The translations under genes were made by a program, and so were the position numbers. The notes beneath the pieces were generated by a model. It worked only from the letters and a program-made list of their open reading frames with translations. It was not told the origin of the DNA and ran no database searches. Shown piece after piece: positions 17,095 through 25,630 of a stretch of DNA of 64,000 bases. The stretch's first letter is position 1. Each line of letters starts with the position of its first letter. This DNA is from an uncultured Veillonella sp. (GTDB taxonomy: Bacteria > Bacillota > Negativicutes > Veillonellales > Veillonellaceae): contig CAJZEE010000001.1 of assembly GCA_915066865.1 (NCBI GenBank), positions 1 to 64,000 on the forward strand, read 5' to 3'.

Positions 17095-17157
17095 ACCGAT
17101 GAGATAAAATAAAATTCTCAAACATATGAAAGAATATCTATCTCAAACCGATGAGAT
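17095..17157. promoter_or_regulatory. repeated operator-like motif upstream of fumarase
   Basis: The 11-base motif ACCGATGAGAT occurs at 17095-17105 and again at 17147-17157, 52 bases apart, close to five helical turns. The second copy forms the inverted repeat TCTCA-N6-TGAGA (17141-17156). A regulator binding both sites is plausible; the nearby LysR gene at 18757 is one candidate. Confidence 0.4.
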
Positions 17158-17159
17158 TA

Positions 17160-17749
17160 ACTCTATACATAAATCGTAGCACACAATATAGGGGGATTCA
17201 ACGCCTTACCTATACAGTTTTCTCAATGCTTTTTCGGTTTTTGAGAATTGTTTTCATGAATATTTTTGTATATATTTCGGTTTTTCAATAGGCTATATAG
17301 ACCTTATTCTCTAGTCACTAAAATAGCCCTGCATTGTGATAAAAGTCATAGTCTATCATATATCAATAAGATTTTTATATCTTATATTTTTACCTACTTT
17401 ATTATATATAGATTTGGTTTAAAATGAACCACAAACATAGGCTATATCTAATAAGATAAATACACTTCTTTCTTAACTGATACTACTTTTCAACTAAATC
17501 TTTTAAACTTTTCTATAATGCATATGTATACCGATTATCTTCAATATACTTATATTGCTAACTCCCATGCATTTGGAGTCATACAATCACCTTAGAACAC
17601 AGTAAATATCTATAATTATTAAGCTCTATAGATTTTATTAATTTTAATGACTCTCTCATCAAAATTATTGATAACCAATTTTATTTATAAAGTTATGTCT
17701 TTTAGTCATAATTGATAGTATCTATTTTATAGTGTTCTAAAAAAAATGC
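17160..17749. other. AT-rich intergenic region without genes
   Basis: Close to 600 bases of very AT-rich DNA between fumarase and the tRNA-Asn promoter. No ORF with a ribosome-binding site and no RNA gene were found. Short words such as AGGCTATAT and TTCGGTTTTT recur. Confidence 0.5.
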
Positions 17750-17778
17750 TTGCTTTTATAATTAATCTAACATATAAT
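17750..17778 (+). promoter_or_regulatory. promoter of the Asn-Glu-Val tRNA operon
   Basis: A -35 TTGCTT (17750-17755), 17-base spacer and perfect -10 TATAAT (17773-17778), 14 bases before tRNA-Asn. Confidence 0.75.
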
Positions 17779-17792
17779 AACAATCGTACCAT

Positions 17793-17868
17793 TCCTCGAT
17801 AGCTCAGTCGGTAGAGCAATCGGCTGTTAACCGATCGGTCGTAGGTTCGAGTCCTACTCGAGGAGCCA
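17793..17868 (+). tRNA. tRNA-Asn (GTT)
   Basis: Cloverleaf with acceptor stem TCCTCGA, anticodon loop CTGTTAA (GTT) and encoded CCA. Confidence 0.95.
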
Positions 17869-17872
17869 TTCT

Positions 17873-17947
17873 GGCCCGTTGGTCAAGCGGTTAAGACACC
17901 GCCCTTTCACGGCGGTATCCCGGGTTCGATTCCCGGACGGGTCACCA
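17873..17947 (+). tRNA. tRNA-Glu (TTC)
   Basis: Cloverleaf with acceptor stem GGCCCGT, anticodon loop CTTTCAC (TTC) and encoded CCA, four bases after tRNA-Asn. Confidence 0.95.
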
Positions 17948-17952
17948 CATAT

Positions 17953-18028
<76 letters not shown>

Positions 18029-18032
18029 AAGC

Positions 18033-18062
18033 AAACGGTTATCTTCGGATGACCGTTTTTTA
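18033..18062 (+). terminator. tRNA operon terminator
   Basis: Stem of about 11 pairs closed by a TTCG tetraloop (18044-18047) and followed by six T residues. A second hairpin (18122-18144, AGTACAACT/AGTTGTACT) lies further on. Confidence 0.85.
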
Positions 18063-18280
18063 GTATGTAAAAAGTACATATGGGTATAAAAATACATATG
18101 GTCATGTAGATAAATAAAGGAGTACAACTGCTATAGTTGTACTTCTTTTGCTGTAATGCTTATATAGTTTTATGTAAAAAATATATAGTTGCTATGGTTG
18201 TACTTTCAAAATATATAGTTAGTTATTGTTATATCTAAAAAATATAACTTTTATTATAGTCACATCTGGAAATTGCATAT

Positions 18281-18604
18281 TTAACGTGGCGCATACATGA
18301 TGATATATACACCTACGAGGCATACAAGGCCGCCGATGATATCGTACATATCTGGTCGTAAGCCGTCCACAAGCCAGCCCCATAGAATAGAGAGGGCAAT
18401 GAATACGCCGCCGTATGCTGCGTACACCTTACCAAAGCTTGCTTCTGGCTGGAAGGTGGGGATGATGCCGTATAAAAATAAAATAAAAGCACCTGCGATT
18501 AGGTAAATAGGTCCTTTGTCGTCACGCATATAGAGCCATACGAGATAACCGCCACCGATTTCCGCAAGTCCTGCTAGTATAAAGAATAGAATAGATAAGA
18601 GCAT
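18281..18604 (-). CDS. YnfA family (UPF0060) small membrane protein
   Basis: A 107-residue protein with four predicted membrane helices, matching the YnfA/UPF0060 family in length and in blocks such as [14 protein letters not shown] (about 11-24), AAYGGVFI and [19 protein letters not shown] (about 74-92). The family is related in fold to small multidrug transporters; its substrate is uncertain. GAGG lies five bases before the ATG. Single gene. Confidence 0.9.
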   Translation of the reverse strand: MLLSILFFILAGLAEIGGGYLVWLYMRDDKGPIYLIAGAFILFLYGIIPTFQPEASFGKVYAAYGGVFIALSILWGWLVDGLRPDMYDIIGGLVCLVGVYIIMYAPR

Positions 18605-18718
18605 AGTAACCTCACTGTATTCTTACTATATTAATTGAAATCTATTCTCTATTTTACAACTTAGGACAAGAGAGGGCAATTGTTTTGTATAGTTAGGTCA
18701 TTTGTTGTCTATAGTAAA

Positions 18719-18746
18719 ACCCCGTACACCAAAAGGTATACGGGGT
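18719..18746 (-). terminator. terminator of the LysR gene
   Basis: Twelve-pair stem with one mismatch and an AAAA/TTTT loop, followed by TTTTA on the minus strand, just past the LysR stop. Confidence 0.85.
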
Positions 18747-18756
18747 CTATTCGTTA

Positions 18757-19656
18757 TTATAAACGTGGTGGTGATTCGCTGTGCACATAGTCCATAAAGG
18801 TATGCATAGTTTCTGTTTTAGAATTATTCTTCTTAAATGCGAAGCACACTTGTAGTTTGAATGGTTTTTCTAAAGGAACAAAGCCATCATTGATGTTTAA
18901 AGACGTTAAAATTTGGCGTGCTACGATGCAACCAGATTTATTCTTTTGACAGTAGTCGATCATTGTATATGGATTGGATAGACGGCTACCGCGGATGTGT
19001 AGGTTTTGTTGACCGTTCCCAACATAGTTTTTTAATGTGCGATACATAAAGTATTTAGGTGGATACATGAGCAGTGGTTGTTGCTGGATAGCTTTTAAAC
19101 TGGCTGTTTCCATACCGTTCACTAAGTTTGGTGCATAGTATACAAATTCGTCTTCTCTAAGCGCAGTGGATTCGTACGCGGACATATCCTTATTATTTGG
19201 TAAATAGAGTAATGCAATATCGATGCGGTTTTCTCGTAAGTCGAGCATCAATTCTTCTTCTTCCATATCGTAAATACTAACAGAGAATTCAGGATGGTTT
19301 TGGAAGAAGTGGGAAACGTAACCGTTTAGACGGATATCCCCAAGACTACGTAATACGCCAATATTTAGAATTGGGCGTTCAACCTTGCTAGCCAAACGAA
19401 TGGATTGGATAGCTCGTTCCAATGTGTCGAGAACTTGTTCTGCTTCTGGTAGGAATAACTCACCTTCTGGTGTTAAACGGCTACCTCTTGTAGAACGGGA
19501 GATTAATTTCACACCAACTAAACGCTCTAATTTTTTCATTTGAGCGCTGAAAGCTGATTGTGTAATATTCATAGATTGTGCAGCTAATGTAAAGCTTCCT
19601 GTTTTATTATAGGTAATAAAACTTTGTAGCTCTTGCATTGTAGGTAACTCTTTCAT
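18757..19656 (-). CDS. LysR family transcriptional regulator
   Basis: A 299-residue regulator. The N-terminal winged helix-turn-helix (about 6-65) contains FTLAAQSMNITQSAFSAQMK, and the C-terminal part (about 95-295) has the periplasmic-binding-like fold expected for effector binding. Divergent from rpsD, which is not an obvious target. The nearest metabolic operon with operator-like repeats is fumarase, but no direct evidence ties them. Confidence 0.9.
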   Translation of the reverse strand: MKELPTMQELQSFITYNKTGSFTLAAQSMNITQSAFSAQMKKLERLVGVKLISRSTRGSRLTPEGELFLPEAEQVLDTLERAIQSIRLASKVERPILNIGVLRSLGDIRLNGYVSHFFQNHPEFSVSIYDMEEEELMLDLRENRIDIALLYLPNNKDMSAYESTALREDEFVYYAPNLVNGMETASLKAIQQQPLLMYPPKYFMYRTLKNYVGNGQQNLHIRGSRLSNPYTMIDYCQKNKSGCIVARQILTSLNINDGFVPLEKPFKLQVCFAFKKNNSKTETMHTFMDYVHSESPPRL

Positions 19657-19865
19657 GTTATTCCCCCAACTTAGACATAAGACTCCAATGATACCTATTA
19701 CCTTACTTATTCATATTGTAGCATACTATAATTGATTTTTCATCTAAATCTATAAAATATGATGAAACATGCACAACCGATATAGTACGTTGTATTATCG
19801 TAAAAAAGTGTAATTAAAAATTGTGATTATGCACTTATTTCAATGACTTTCACAAGTATCGATAA

Positions 19866-19894
19866 TTGACATAACTAGATGAAAATGATATTAT
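19866..19894 (+). promoter_or_regulatory. rpsD promoter
   Basis: Perfect -35 TTGACA (19866-19871), 17-base spacer and -10 TATTAT (19889-19894), followed by a leader of about 50 bases. Confidence 0.85.
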
Positions 19895-19953
19895 ACTTGG
19901 GTACCATTATGTATAGGTACAGGTTTATTTTAATCTTATGAGGTGATAATCAC

Positions 19954-20541
19954 ATGGCAACGAGAAGAGAGGCTCGATTCAAACTTTGTCGTCGCTTTGG
20001 TGTGAACGTATTCGGTCACGCAAAAGCCTTGAATCGCGTCAAAAAAGACCAACGTCAGAAAAAAATGTCTGAGTATGGCACACAATTATTAGAAAAACAA
20101 AAAGTTAAAGCTTACTACAACTTGCTAGAACGCCAGTTCGTACGCTATTATGATAAAGCGAAAAAAATGCAAGGTGTTACAGGTCAAAACATGTTGATCC
20201 TTTTGGAACAACGCCTTGATAACCTTGTATATCGCATCGGCTTTGGTAACTCCATTCGTCAAGCTCGTCAAATGGTAAACCATGGCCACATCTTGGTAAA
20301 CGGTCGTCGCGTAGACATTCCTTCCTTCTCCTGCAAACCAGGCGATGTAATCGAATTGCGCGAAGCATCTCGTGATAACGAAATGTTCAAAACTAACTTC
20401 CAAGAACTTCGTTCTTTCGAACTTCCTTACATTGAAAAAGACTTGGAAGGCTTCAAAGCTACTTTCACTCGTCTTCCTCAACGTGAAGAACTTCCTATCG
20501 AAGTTAACGAAACACTTATCGTCGAATTGTACTCCAAATAA
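19954..20541 (+). CDS. rpsD: 30S ribosomal protein S4
   Basis: S4 (195 residues) binds 16S rRNA early in small-subunit assembly. The central S4 RNA-binding domain (about 83-145) includes [11 protein letters not shown] and [17 protein letters not shown]. The N-terminal zinc-binding cysteines of many S4 proteins are lost; only one cysteine remains in FKLCRRFG, so this is the zinc-free form. It stands alone with its own promoter and terminator instead of in the alpha operon. Confidence 0.97.
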   Translation: MATRREARFKLCRRFGVNVFGHAKALNRVKKDQRQKKMSEYGTQLLEKQKVKAYYNLLERQFVRYYDKAKKMQGVTGQNMLILLEQRLDNLVYRIGFGNSIRQARQMVNHGHILVNGRRVDIPSFSCKPGDVIELREASRDNEMFKTNFQELRSFELPYIEKDLEGFKATFTRLPQREELPIEVNETLIVELYSK

Positions 20542-20553
20542 TTTGGCGTCATT

Positions 20554-20585
20554 ACCCGCAGTGCTATGCACTGCGGGTTTTTGTA
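20554..20585 (+). terminator. rpsD terminator
   Basis: Perfect 11-base-pair GC-rich stem (20554-20564 with 20568-20578), three-base loop and T-run. Confidence 0.95.
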
Positions 20586-20640
20586 TGTTGTGGGTATTAA
20601 AAAATTAATTTGATGACAGCATATAACTGCTAAATTTTAA

Positions 20641-20669
20641 TTGACACAAACCTATAAAATCTGTATACT
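20641..20669 (+). promoter_or_regulatory. rplM-rpsI promoter
   Basis: Perfect -35 TTGACA (20641-20646), 17-base spacer and -10 TATACT (20664-20669). The roughly 90-base leader that follows could hold a ribosomal-protein autoregulatory structure; I could not confirm a known L13 leader fold. Confidence 0.85.
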
Positions 20670-20765
20670 ATTTTGAGTAAGCTTTAGTCGTGTTTCCATT
20701 AGCCCCGGAAGCAAAGGACAAGCTGATTTTGGTAGAATTATGACGTTATTAGGAGGATATGCAGC

Positions 20766-21206
20766 ATGAAAACTACATATATGGCCAATCCGAACACAAT
20801 TGAACGGAAATGGTATGTTGTTGACGCTGAAGGTAAAACTTTAGGACGCCTTGCTGCCGAAGTTGCAAAAGTTCTTCGGGGCAAAAATAAACCAACTTTC
20901 ACACCACACGTAGATACTGGTGACCATGTGATCGTTGTAAACGCAGAAAAAATTCGCGTAACTGGTAAAAAATTGGAACAAAAGGAATACTTCCGTCACT
21001 CTGGTTACCCAGGTGGTTCCCGTTTCACTAAATTGTCCATGATGCTTGAAAAACAACCTGAACGTGTTGTTGAAATGGCAGTTCGTGGCATGCTTCCAAA
21101 AAACAAATTGGGTGCACAACAATACCGTAAATTAAACGTATACGCTGGTCCTGAGCATCCACATGCAGCTCAAAAACCAGAAGTGTTAGAAATTTCCGTA
21201 CGATAA
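20766..21206 (+). CDS. rplM: 50S ribosomal protein L13
   Basis: L13 (146 residues) is an early 23S-binding protein. Diagnostic blocks are [35 protein letters not shown] and [17 protein letters not shown] lies 10 bases before the ATG; a second in-frame ATG (codon 6) is less well placed. Followed by rpsI after 20 bases, the universal L13-S9 order. Confidence 0.97.
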   Translation: MKTTYMANPNTIERKWYVVDAEGKTLGRLAAEVAKVLRGKNKPTFTPHVDTGDHVIVVNAEKIRVTGKKLEQKEYFRHSGYPGGSRFTKLSMMLEKQPERVVEMAVRGMLPKNKLGAQQYRKLNVYAGPEHPHAAQKPEVLEISVR

Positions 21207-21226
21207 TCTAGAGGGAGGAATATATA

Positions 21227-21619
21227 ATGGCAGTAGCACAATATTACGGCACTGGTCGTAGAAAATCTTCCGTTGCTAGAGTTCGTCTGGTACCGGGCAC
21301 AGGTAAAATCACTGTTAACAAACGTGAACTTAATGATTATTTCGGTCGCCAAACTTTGGAATTGATCGTAAAACAACCTTTGAACTTGACTAATACAGTT
21401 GAACAATACGATGTTATCGCAACTGTAGCTGGTGGCGGTCCTTCCGGTCAAGCTGGTGCAATTCGTCACGGTATCTCCCGTGCGTTATTGGACGTAGATG
21501 GCGAACTTCGTCAATCTTTGAAAAAAGCTGGCTTCTTGACTCGTGACCCACGTATGAAAGAACGTAAAAAATACGGTCTTAAAAAAGCCCGCAAAGCAAG
21601 CCAATTCTCCAAACGTTAA
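21227..21619 (+). CDS. rpsI: 30S ribosomal protein S9
   Basis: S9 (130 residues) with the signature [14 protein letters not shown] near the start, [15 protein letters not shown] in the middle and the basic C-terminal tail ending FSKR that reaches the P-site tRNA. Confidence 0.97.
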   Translation: MAVAQYYGTGRRKSSVARVRLVPGTGKITVNKRELNDYFGRQTLELIVKQPLNLTNTVEQYDVIATVAGGGPSGQAGAIRHGISRALLDVDGELRQSLKKAGFLTRDPRMKERKKYGLKKARKASQFSKR

Positions 21620-21639
21620 TATTTGGAATACAGGATATT

Positions 21640-21670
21640 ACACCTGCAGACAATGTCTGCAGGTGTTTTT
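21640..21670 (+). terminator. rplM-rpsI terminator
   Basis: Perfect 12-base-pair stem (21640-21651 with 21655-21666), three-base loop and T-run. Confidence 0.95.
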
Positions 21671-21723
21671 GTGTTTTATTTATGGTATAGTTAAAATATA
21701 TTTTGTTTGTTAAGGGGGATATT

Positions 21724-22692
21724 ATGGGAAACAATATCATATATAAAAAGGATTATGTTACGAGATTTAATTTAAAAACAGATACAAAGTTCCGATCTGA
21801 GTTAGTAGATTTATGTTTAAATGGTGAAATGAAAATTTCTAATATAAAGCAATGTTTAGCTATAGGTTGGAGTTGTGTTGATTTTGAATCTGATGACTAC
21901 TCTGCGTTTTATGATACCGTAGTAGAGTATGTACATGGACAAAAGCGACGATTAAATCCTGCTTTAAATATTTTTAAGTCGGCCCGTGAAAATGATCTGT
22001 TTTGGACGAGAGATCTAAATGGTGTGTATTGGATTTGTCGAGTCAAAAATCCTGCTATGGCCTATTTAAATAAAGAGTTAGATATAGGTGCGATTTTGCC
22101 TGTTGAAGCTTATAAATTCGGACTTGAAGTACCTGGTCAGATAAAAGCGTCTTTTAATAGACCTCATGGTGGTATTACTGAAAAGATAAAAAGCATCAAT
22201 ATTATTGAATATTCTAAGTTTGTGTTTAATAAATTATCTGGTGAAGATTACTATGACGTTAATTTAAATATAACTGATAACGTAATAGCAAACTTACCAG
22301 ATTTTGAATTGGAAGAGTTAGTAATTTCTTATCTTCAAATTGTTAAAGGGTATTATCTTCTTTCGAACTCTATTGCTAATAAATCAACGACTGTAAAAAT
22401 TGAATGTCAATTGATCTCCCGTGATGTAAATAATGTTAAAAAGGCTGTAGTACAAGTTAAAGGTCCGAAAGCGCAAGTTTTAGATGCTCTTGATTTTAAA
22501 GATTATGAAGACAAAGGCTATTATATCTACTTATATGCACCTTATATTGATAATTTAGAAAAAATGAAGAATGTAATTCGTATTTCGGATGAAGAGCTAT
22601 ATACATTCTATACGGAATATAAAACTATTTTGCCAGAATCTATTACTCTATTTGAAAATCTATTTAATATTGTGTTTAGTGAAAAGAAGTAA
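21724..22692 (+). CDS. hypothetical protein, family not recognised
   Basis: A 322-residue protein without signal peptide or membrane segment, rich in Lys, Asp, Asn, Ile and Tyr, and more AT-rich than its ribosomal-protein neighbours. The N-terminal half has the aromatic stretch LFWTRDLNGVYWICRV near residue 95; the C-terminal part (from about 220) has alternating hydrophobic residues suggestive of beta structure. The start is placed at the ATG after AGGGGG, although the frame opens seven codons earlier. It stands alone between the rpsI terminator and a crotonase gene. The composition suggests acquired DNA; nuclease or defence roles were considered, but no catalytic motif was seen. Confidence 0.6.
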   Translation: MGNNIIYKKDYVTRFNLKTDTKFRSELVDLCLNGEMKISNIKQCLAIGWSCVDFESDDYSAFYDTVVEYVHGQKRRLNPALNIFKSARENDLFWTRDLNGVYWICRVKNPAMAYLNKELDIGAILPVEAYKFGLEVPGQIKASFNRPHGGITEKIKSINIIEYSKFVFNKLSGEDYYDVNLNITDNVIANLPDFELEELVISYLQIVKGYYLLSNSIANKSTTVKIECQLISRDVNNVKKAVVQVKGPKAQVLDALDFKDYEDKGYYIYLYAPYIDNLEKMKNVIRISDEELYTFYTEYKTILPESITLFENLFNIVFSEKK

Positions 22693-22782
22693 TTTCACAT
22701 TTACATCCCCATCTAATTTTCCTATAATAAAGATATATAATCGAATTTTTTCGAAAATGGATTTTCATATAGGAGAACTCAT

Positions 22783-23574
22783 ATGATTTATAATACAATT
22801 CAGTACGTAGTGGACAACGGCATTGGTACGTTGACGTTTAATCGTCCAACTGTGGCGAATGGTTTTAATATCGAGATGTGCAAGGAGATCCTTGAGGTCT
22901 TAGATAAAGCTCATAATGATGAAAGTGTTCGTGCATTGCTTATCAATGCAGAGGGAAAGGTGTTCTCTGCGGGTGGCGATTTAACAGAGATGGAGCGCGC
23001 TGTAAACGAAGGGGATACTGAGTCTTTATTTGAAATCGTTGAGCTAGTAGCTGAGATTTCTATGGCCATGAAGAAGTTACCAAAACCTGTTATCATGAGC
23101 CTTCAAGGGGCTGCGGCAGGTGCTGCCTTCAATATGGCTTTGGCGGCGGACTTTGTTGTAGCTGCTAATAACGTACGCTTTATTCAAGCCTTCGTAAATG
23201 TAGGTCTTGCTCCTGATGCAGGCGGTTTATTCTTATTAACTCGCTCCATTGGCATGAACCGTGCTATGCATATTGTTATGACCGGTGAAGCCGTATCTGC
23301 TGAAAAGGGTAAGGAACTTGGCTTTGTGTATAAGGTTTGTGAATTAGAAGATTTAGAGACTGCTACAAGACGCCTTGTTGAGAAGTTGGCAAAAGGGCCT
23401 GCACAATCTTACCGCGTTATGAAGGAAATGATGTGGAATAGCTTCTTAGCGGGTTGGGAAGAGTACAAGAAGTTTGAGGTAGAAAACCAATGTAAATTAG
23501 GCCTTTCAGAGGACTTCAAAGAAGGCGTACGTGCTTTCACAGAGCGTCGCCGTCCTAAATTTGGTCAACAATAA
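22783..23574 (+). CDS. enoyl-CoA hydratase/isomerase (crotonase) family protein
   Basis: A 263-residue crotonase-fold enzyme acting on acyl-CoA thioesters. The oxyanion-hole blocks VFSAGGDL (about 66-73) and LQGAAAGAAFNMALAADFVVA (about 107-127) are present, with APDAGG near 147. Where hydratases carry a second catalytic Glu, the sequence reads LAPDAGGLFLL, more like isomerase or dehalogenase members. Alone, with no beta-oxidation neighbours, so the substrate is open. Confidence 0.85.
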   Translation: MIYNTIQYVVDNGIGTLTFNRPTVANGFNIEMCKEILEVLDKAHNDESVRALLINAEGKVFSAGGDLTEMERAVNEGDTESLFEIVELVAEISMAMKKLPKPVIMSLQGAAAGAAFNMALAADFVVAANNVRFIQAFVNVGLAPDAGGLFLLTRSIGMNRAMHIVMTGEAVSAEKGKELGFVYKVCELEDLETATRRLVEKLAKGPAQSYRVMKEMMWNSFLAGWEEYKKFEVENQCKLGLSEDFKEGVRAFTERRRPKFGQQ

Positions 23575-23639
23575 TATTGATTTATGAATATACGGAATGG
23601 AATTTCCTGTAATTCATAAGAAAATACAAATATAATTAG

Positions 23640-23677
23640 AACCGATGTGGCTCCAACTATTGAGTTACATCGGTTTT
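23640..23677 (+). terminator. crotonase gene terminator
   Basis: Nine-base-pair stem AACCGATGT/ACATCGGTT extended by an inner CTC/GAG pair set, followed by TTTT. Confidence 0.75.
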
Positions 23678-23744
23678 GCTTTCATTACACAGAAAAAGTG
23701 TATATAATAGAACTATTGAAATAGTTTTAGGAGGTCATTATTAC

Positions 23745-24500
23745 ATGGCTCAAGATACAATTAAATGTTATGACAGCCCTAGCGATGTAGTTCAAGCATT
23801 GGCAGAGGATTTTATTGTTTTCACCAACGAGGAAATCAATCGCACTGAAACGTGTGTTGTTGGTATTACGGGCGGGACTGTTATTAATGGTTTATTAGAA
23901 TTGCTTAATTCCCCAGAATATATTGAACGCCTCAATTGGGAACGCATATTCTTTGTGTGGACTGATGAGCGATTCTTGCCGCAATCTCATGAGGATAATT
24001 ACTTCAATCGCGTGAAACCTTACTTGTTGTGTAAGGCGAAAGGGGCGGCTCATTTTTTGCCAATCAATACAGATTCTAAAACTGTAATAGAAGCGGCAGC
24101 GGAATACGAGAAAGAGGTTAAGAATGTTCTCAAGGCTTGTAAAAAAAGTGGACTAGATTTGGCATTGCTCGATCTTGGTGAAGATGGTCATACAGCCGGC
24201 CTATTTGCAGGTTCTCATGCATTGCGTGTCACAGATCAAGACGTGGTAGCCGTTGAGGATGGAAAGGTATGGGAACGTATTTCTATGACCTTTTCGTTCT
24301 TAGCAAAATCTGATGCGGTTTGGTTTACCGTAACTGGTGAAAGTAAGCGAACTGCTTTGACAAAGGTATTGTATCAACGCGAAGATTACGAGGATTTACC
24401 TTGGGAAAAACGCATTGGTCGTGTATTGCCTGGAGCGGTGCTTTCACAAGAAGCTATGATCTGGTATGTGGACAAGGCAGCCTATGATGATGTACACTAA
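23745..24500 (+). CDS. pgl: 6-phosphogluconolactonase
   Basis: Hydrolyses 6-phosphogluconolactone to 6-phosphogluconate in the oxidative pentose phosphate pathway. The 251 residues follow the SOL/DevB type: GITGGTVINGLLELL (about 41-55), FFVWTDERFLP (about 70-80), then LDLALLDLGEDGHTAGLFAGS with the catalytic-region GEDGHTA (about 150-156). The start after AGGAGG gives MAQDTIK; the frame opens 23 codons earlier inside the upstream terminator region, which is rejected. Confidence 0.9.
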   Translation: MAQDTIKCYDSPSDVVQALAEDFIVFTNEEINRTETCVVGITGGTVINGLLELLNSPEYIERLNWERIFFVWTDERFLPQSHEDNYFNRVKPYLLCKAKGAAHFLPINTDSKTVIEAAAEYEKEVKNVLKACKKSGLDLALLDLGEDGHTAGLFAGSHALRVTDQDVVAVEDGKVWERISMTFSFLAKSDAVWFTVTGESKRTALTKVLYQREDYEDLPWEKRIGRVLPGAVLSQEAMIWYVDKAAYDDVH

Positions 24501-24536
24501 AGAGTATAAGTAGTAGTATTAATAAAGGAGATACAT

Positions 24537-24779
24537 ATGGGGTCTATAGGAACACCTGAATTAATAGTTATATTAGTGATTGCTCTAGTTATCTTCGGAC
24601 CTGGTAAATTGCCTGAAGTCGGTAAAGCTATTGGTAAAGGCATCAATGAGTTTAAAGATGCTATTTCGGGGCCTAAAAAGGCTGTTGATGAAACGAAAGA
24701 AGCCGTTAAGAAAGCGACTACTATCGACGTAACAGCAGGGGCTAAGAACGACGATAAACATAAAGAAGCTAAGGATTAA
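24537..24779 (+). CDS. tatA: twin-arginine translocase subunit TatA/TatE
   Basis: An 80-residue pore-forming Tat component that works with TatC to export folded proteins. It has a short transmembrane helix (about 6-21), the hinge motif [16 protein letters not shown] (20-35), an amphipathic helix and a charged Lys/Asp tail. No tatC is next to it. The next gene, an HMA protein, begins 14 bases after the stop. Confidence 0.92.
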   Translation: MGSIGTPELIVILVIALVIFGPGKLPEVGKAIGKGINEFKDAISGPKKAVDETKEAVKKATTIDVTAGAKNDDKHKEAKD

Positions 24780-24793
24780 TAGGAGGTAACACT

Positions 24794-25102
24794 ATGTGCA
24801 AAGATTGTGGTTGTGGCGAAGATAATGGCGTTGTAACAAAGGTATTTACCGTTCCGGGGATGATGTGTAATAACTGTAAAGAAACAGTTGAAGGTGCATC
24901 TCTAGGTTTACCTGGAGTATTAAGTGCAGAAGTAGATTTGCCAGAAAAGACGGCTACCGTTTCTTTTGATCCAACAAAAGCATCTGTAGAAGTTATTACA
25001 AAAGCCATTGAACGAACTGGCTTTGAAGTGGCAGGCGTTACAGACGGTGTACAAAAACATAGTCATGGATTACTAGGCACTTTGAAACGTCTCTTCAAAT
25101 AA
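24794..25102 (+). CDS. heavy-metal-associated (HMA) domain protein
   Basis: A 102-residue cytosolic protein with a ferredoxin-like HMA domain (about 14-82) carrying the metal site GMMCNNC (about 22-28), as in copper chaperones and P-type ATPase N-termini. An extra cysteine cluster CKDCGCG at residues 2-8 could add a second metal site. No ATPase or copper regulator is adjacent, so the metal is undetermined. Confidence 0.85.
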   Translation: MCKDCGCGEDNGVVTKVFTVPGMMCNNCKETVEGASLGLPGVLSAEVDLPEKTATVSFDPTKASVEVITKAIERTGFEVAGVTDGVQKHSHGLLGTLKRLFK

Positions 25103-25112
25103 TCGAACCGAT

Positions 25113-25153
25113 GGAGCTGTATTGAAACCTTGTTTCGATGCAGCCCTTTTTTG
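25113..25153 (+). terminator. terminator after the HMA gene
   Basis: Long imperfect stem of about 15 pairs (25113-25128 with 25132-25146) followed by six T residues. Confidence 0.85.
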
Positions 25154-25170
25154 TTTAAAGAGGTAATACG

Positions 25171-25614
25171 ATGATACGTAAGTTTGATGCTAAAAATTTT
25201 AAGTGGGATGGTATTGAAACCTTGGTTTATAAACAAGATGGTAGTCCTTTTAAAGATGTAACACGTCAAGTATTATACGATGGTGCTTATGATATTCCCT
25301 GTCAATTCCGCTATTTTGAATGTTTGCCAGGGGGATATTCTACCTTAGAGTATCACGATCATACTCATATGGTTATGATATTCCGCGGCAAAGGGCAAGT
25401 CTTATTGGGTGATGAAATCCACGATGTAGAAGCTGGTGACTTTATCGAAATTCCAGGCAAAACAATTCATCAATTCCGTGCTAATAAGGGTGATTATATT
25501 GGTTTTCTTTGTTTGGTAAATCAAGACCGGGATAAGGTGAAATTATTATCCCCTGAAGAGATGGAAATGTTACGAGCAAATCCTAAAATCAAAGAATTCT
25601 TGGAAAGTTGTTGA
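25171..25614 (+). CDS. cupin-domain protein
   Basis: A 147-residue protein with one cupin barrel. The first metal motif appears as LEYHDHTHMVMIFRGKG (about 63-79) and the second as GDFIEIPGKTIHQF (about 89-102), giving the usual three His. Small single-cupin proteins bind metal and a small ligand; the substrate is unknown. It precedes the DASS carrier by 16 bases and is probably co-transcribed with it. Confidence 0.85.
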   Translation: MIRKFDAKNFKWDGIETLVYKQDGSPFKDVTRQVLYDGAYDIPCQFRYFECLPGGYSTLEYHDHTHMVMIFRGKGQVLLGDEIHDVEAGDFIEIPGKTIHQFRANKGDYIGFLCLVNQDRDKVKLLSPEEMEMLRANPKIKEFLESC

Positions 25615-25630
25615 GTCTGGTGGAGGTTCT

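Noticed and set aside
20670..20765. Known L13 autoregulatory leader
   Set aside because: The leader length would allow one, but I could not match the known consensus, so it is not called.
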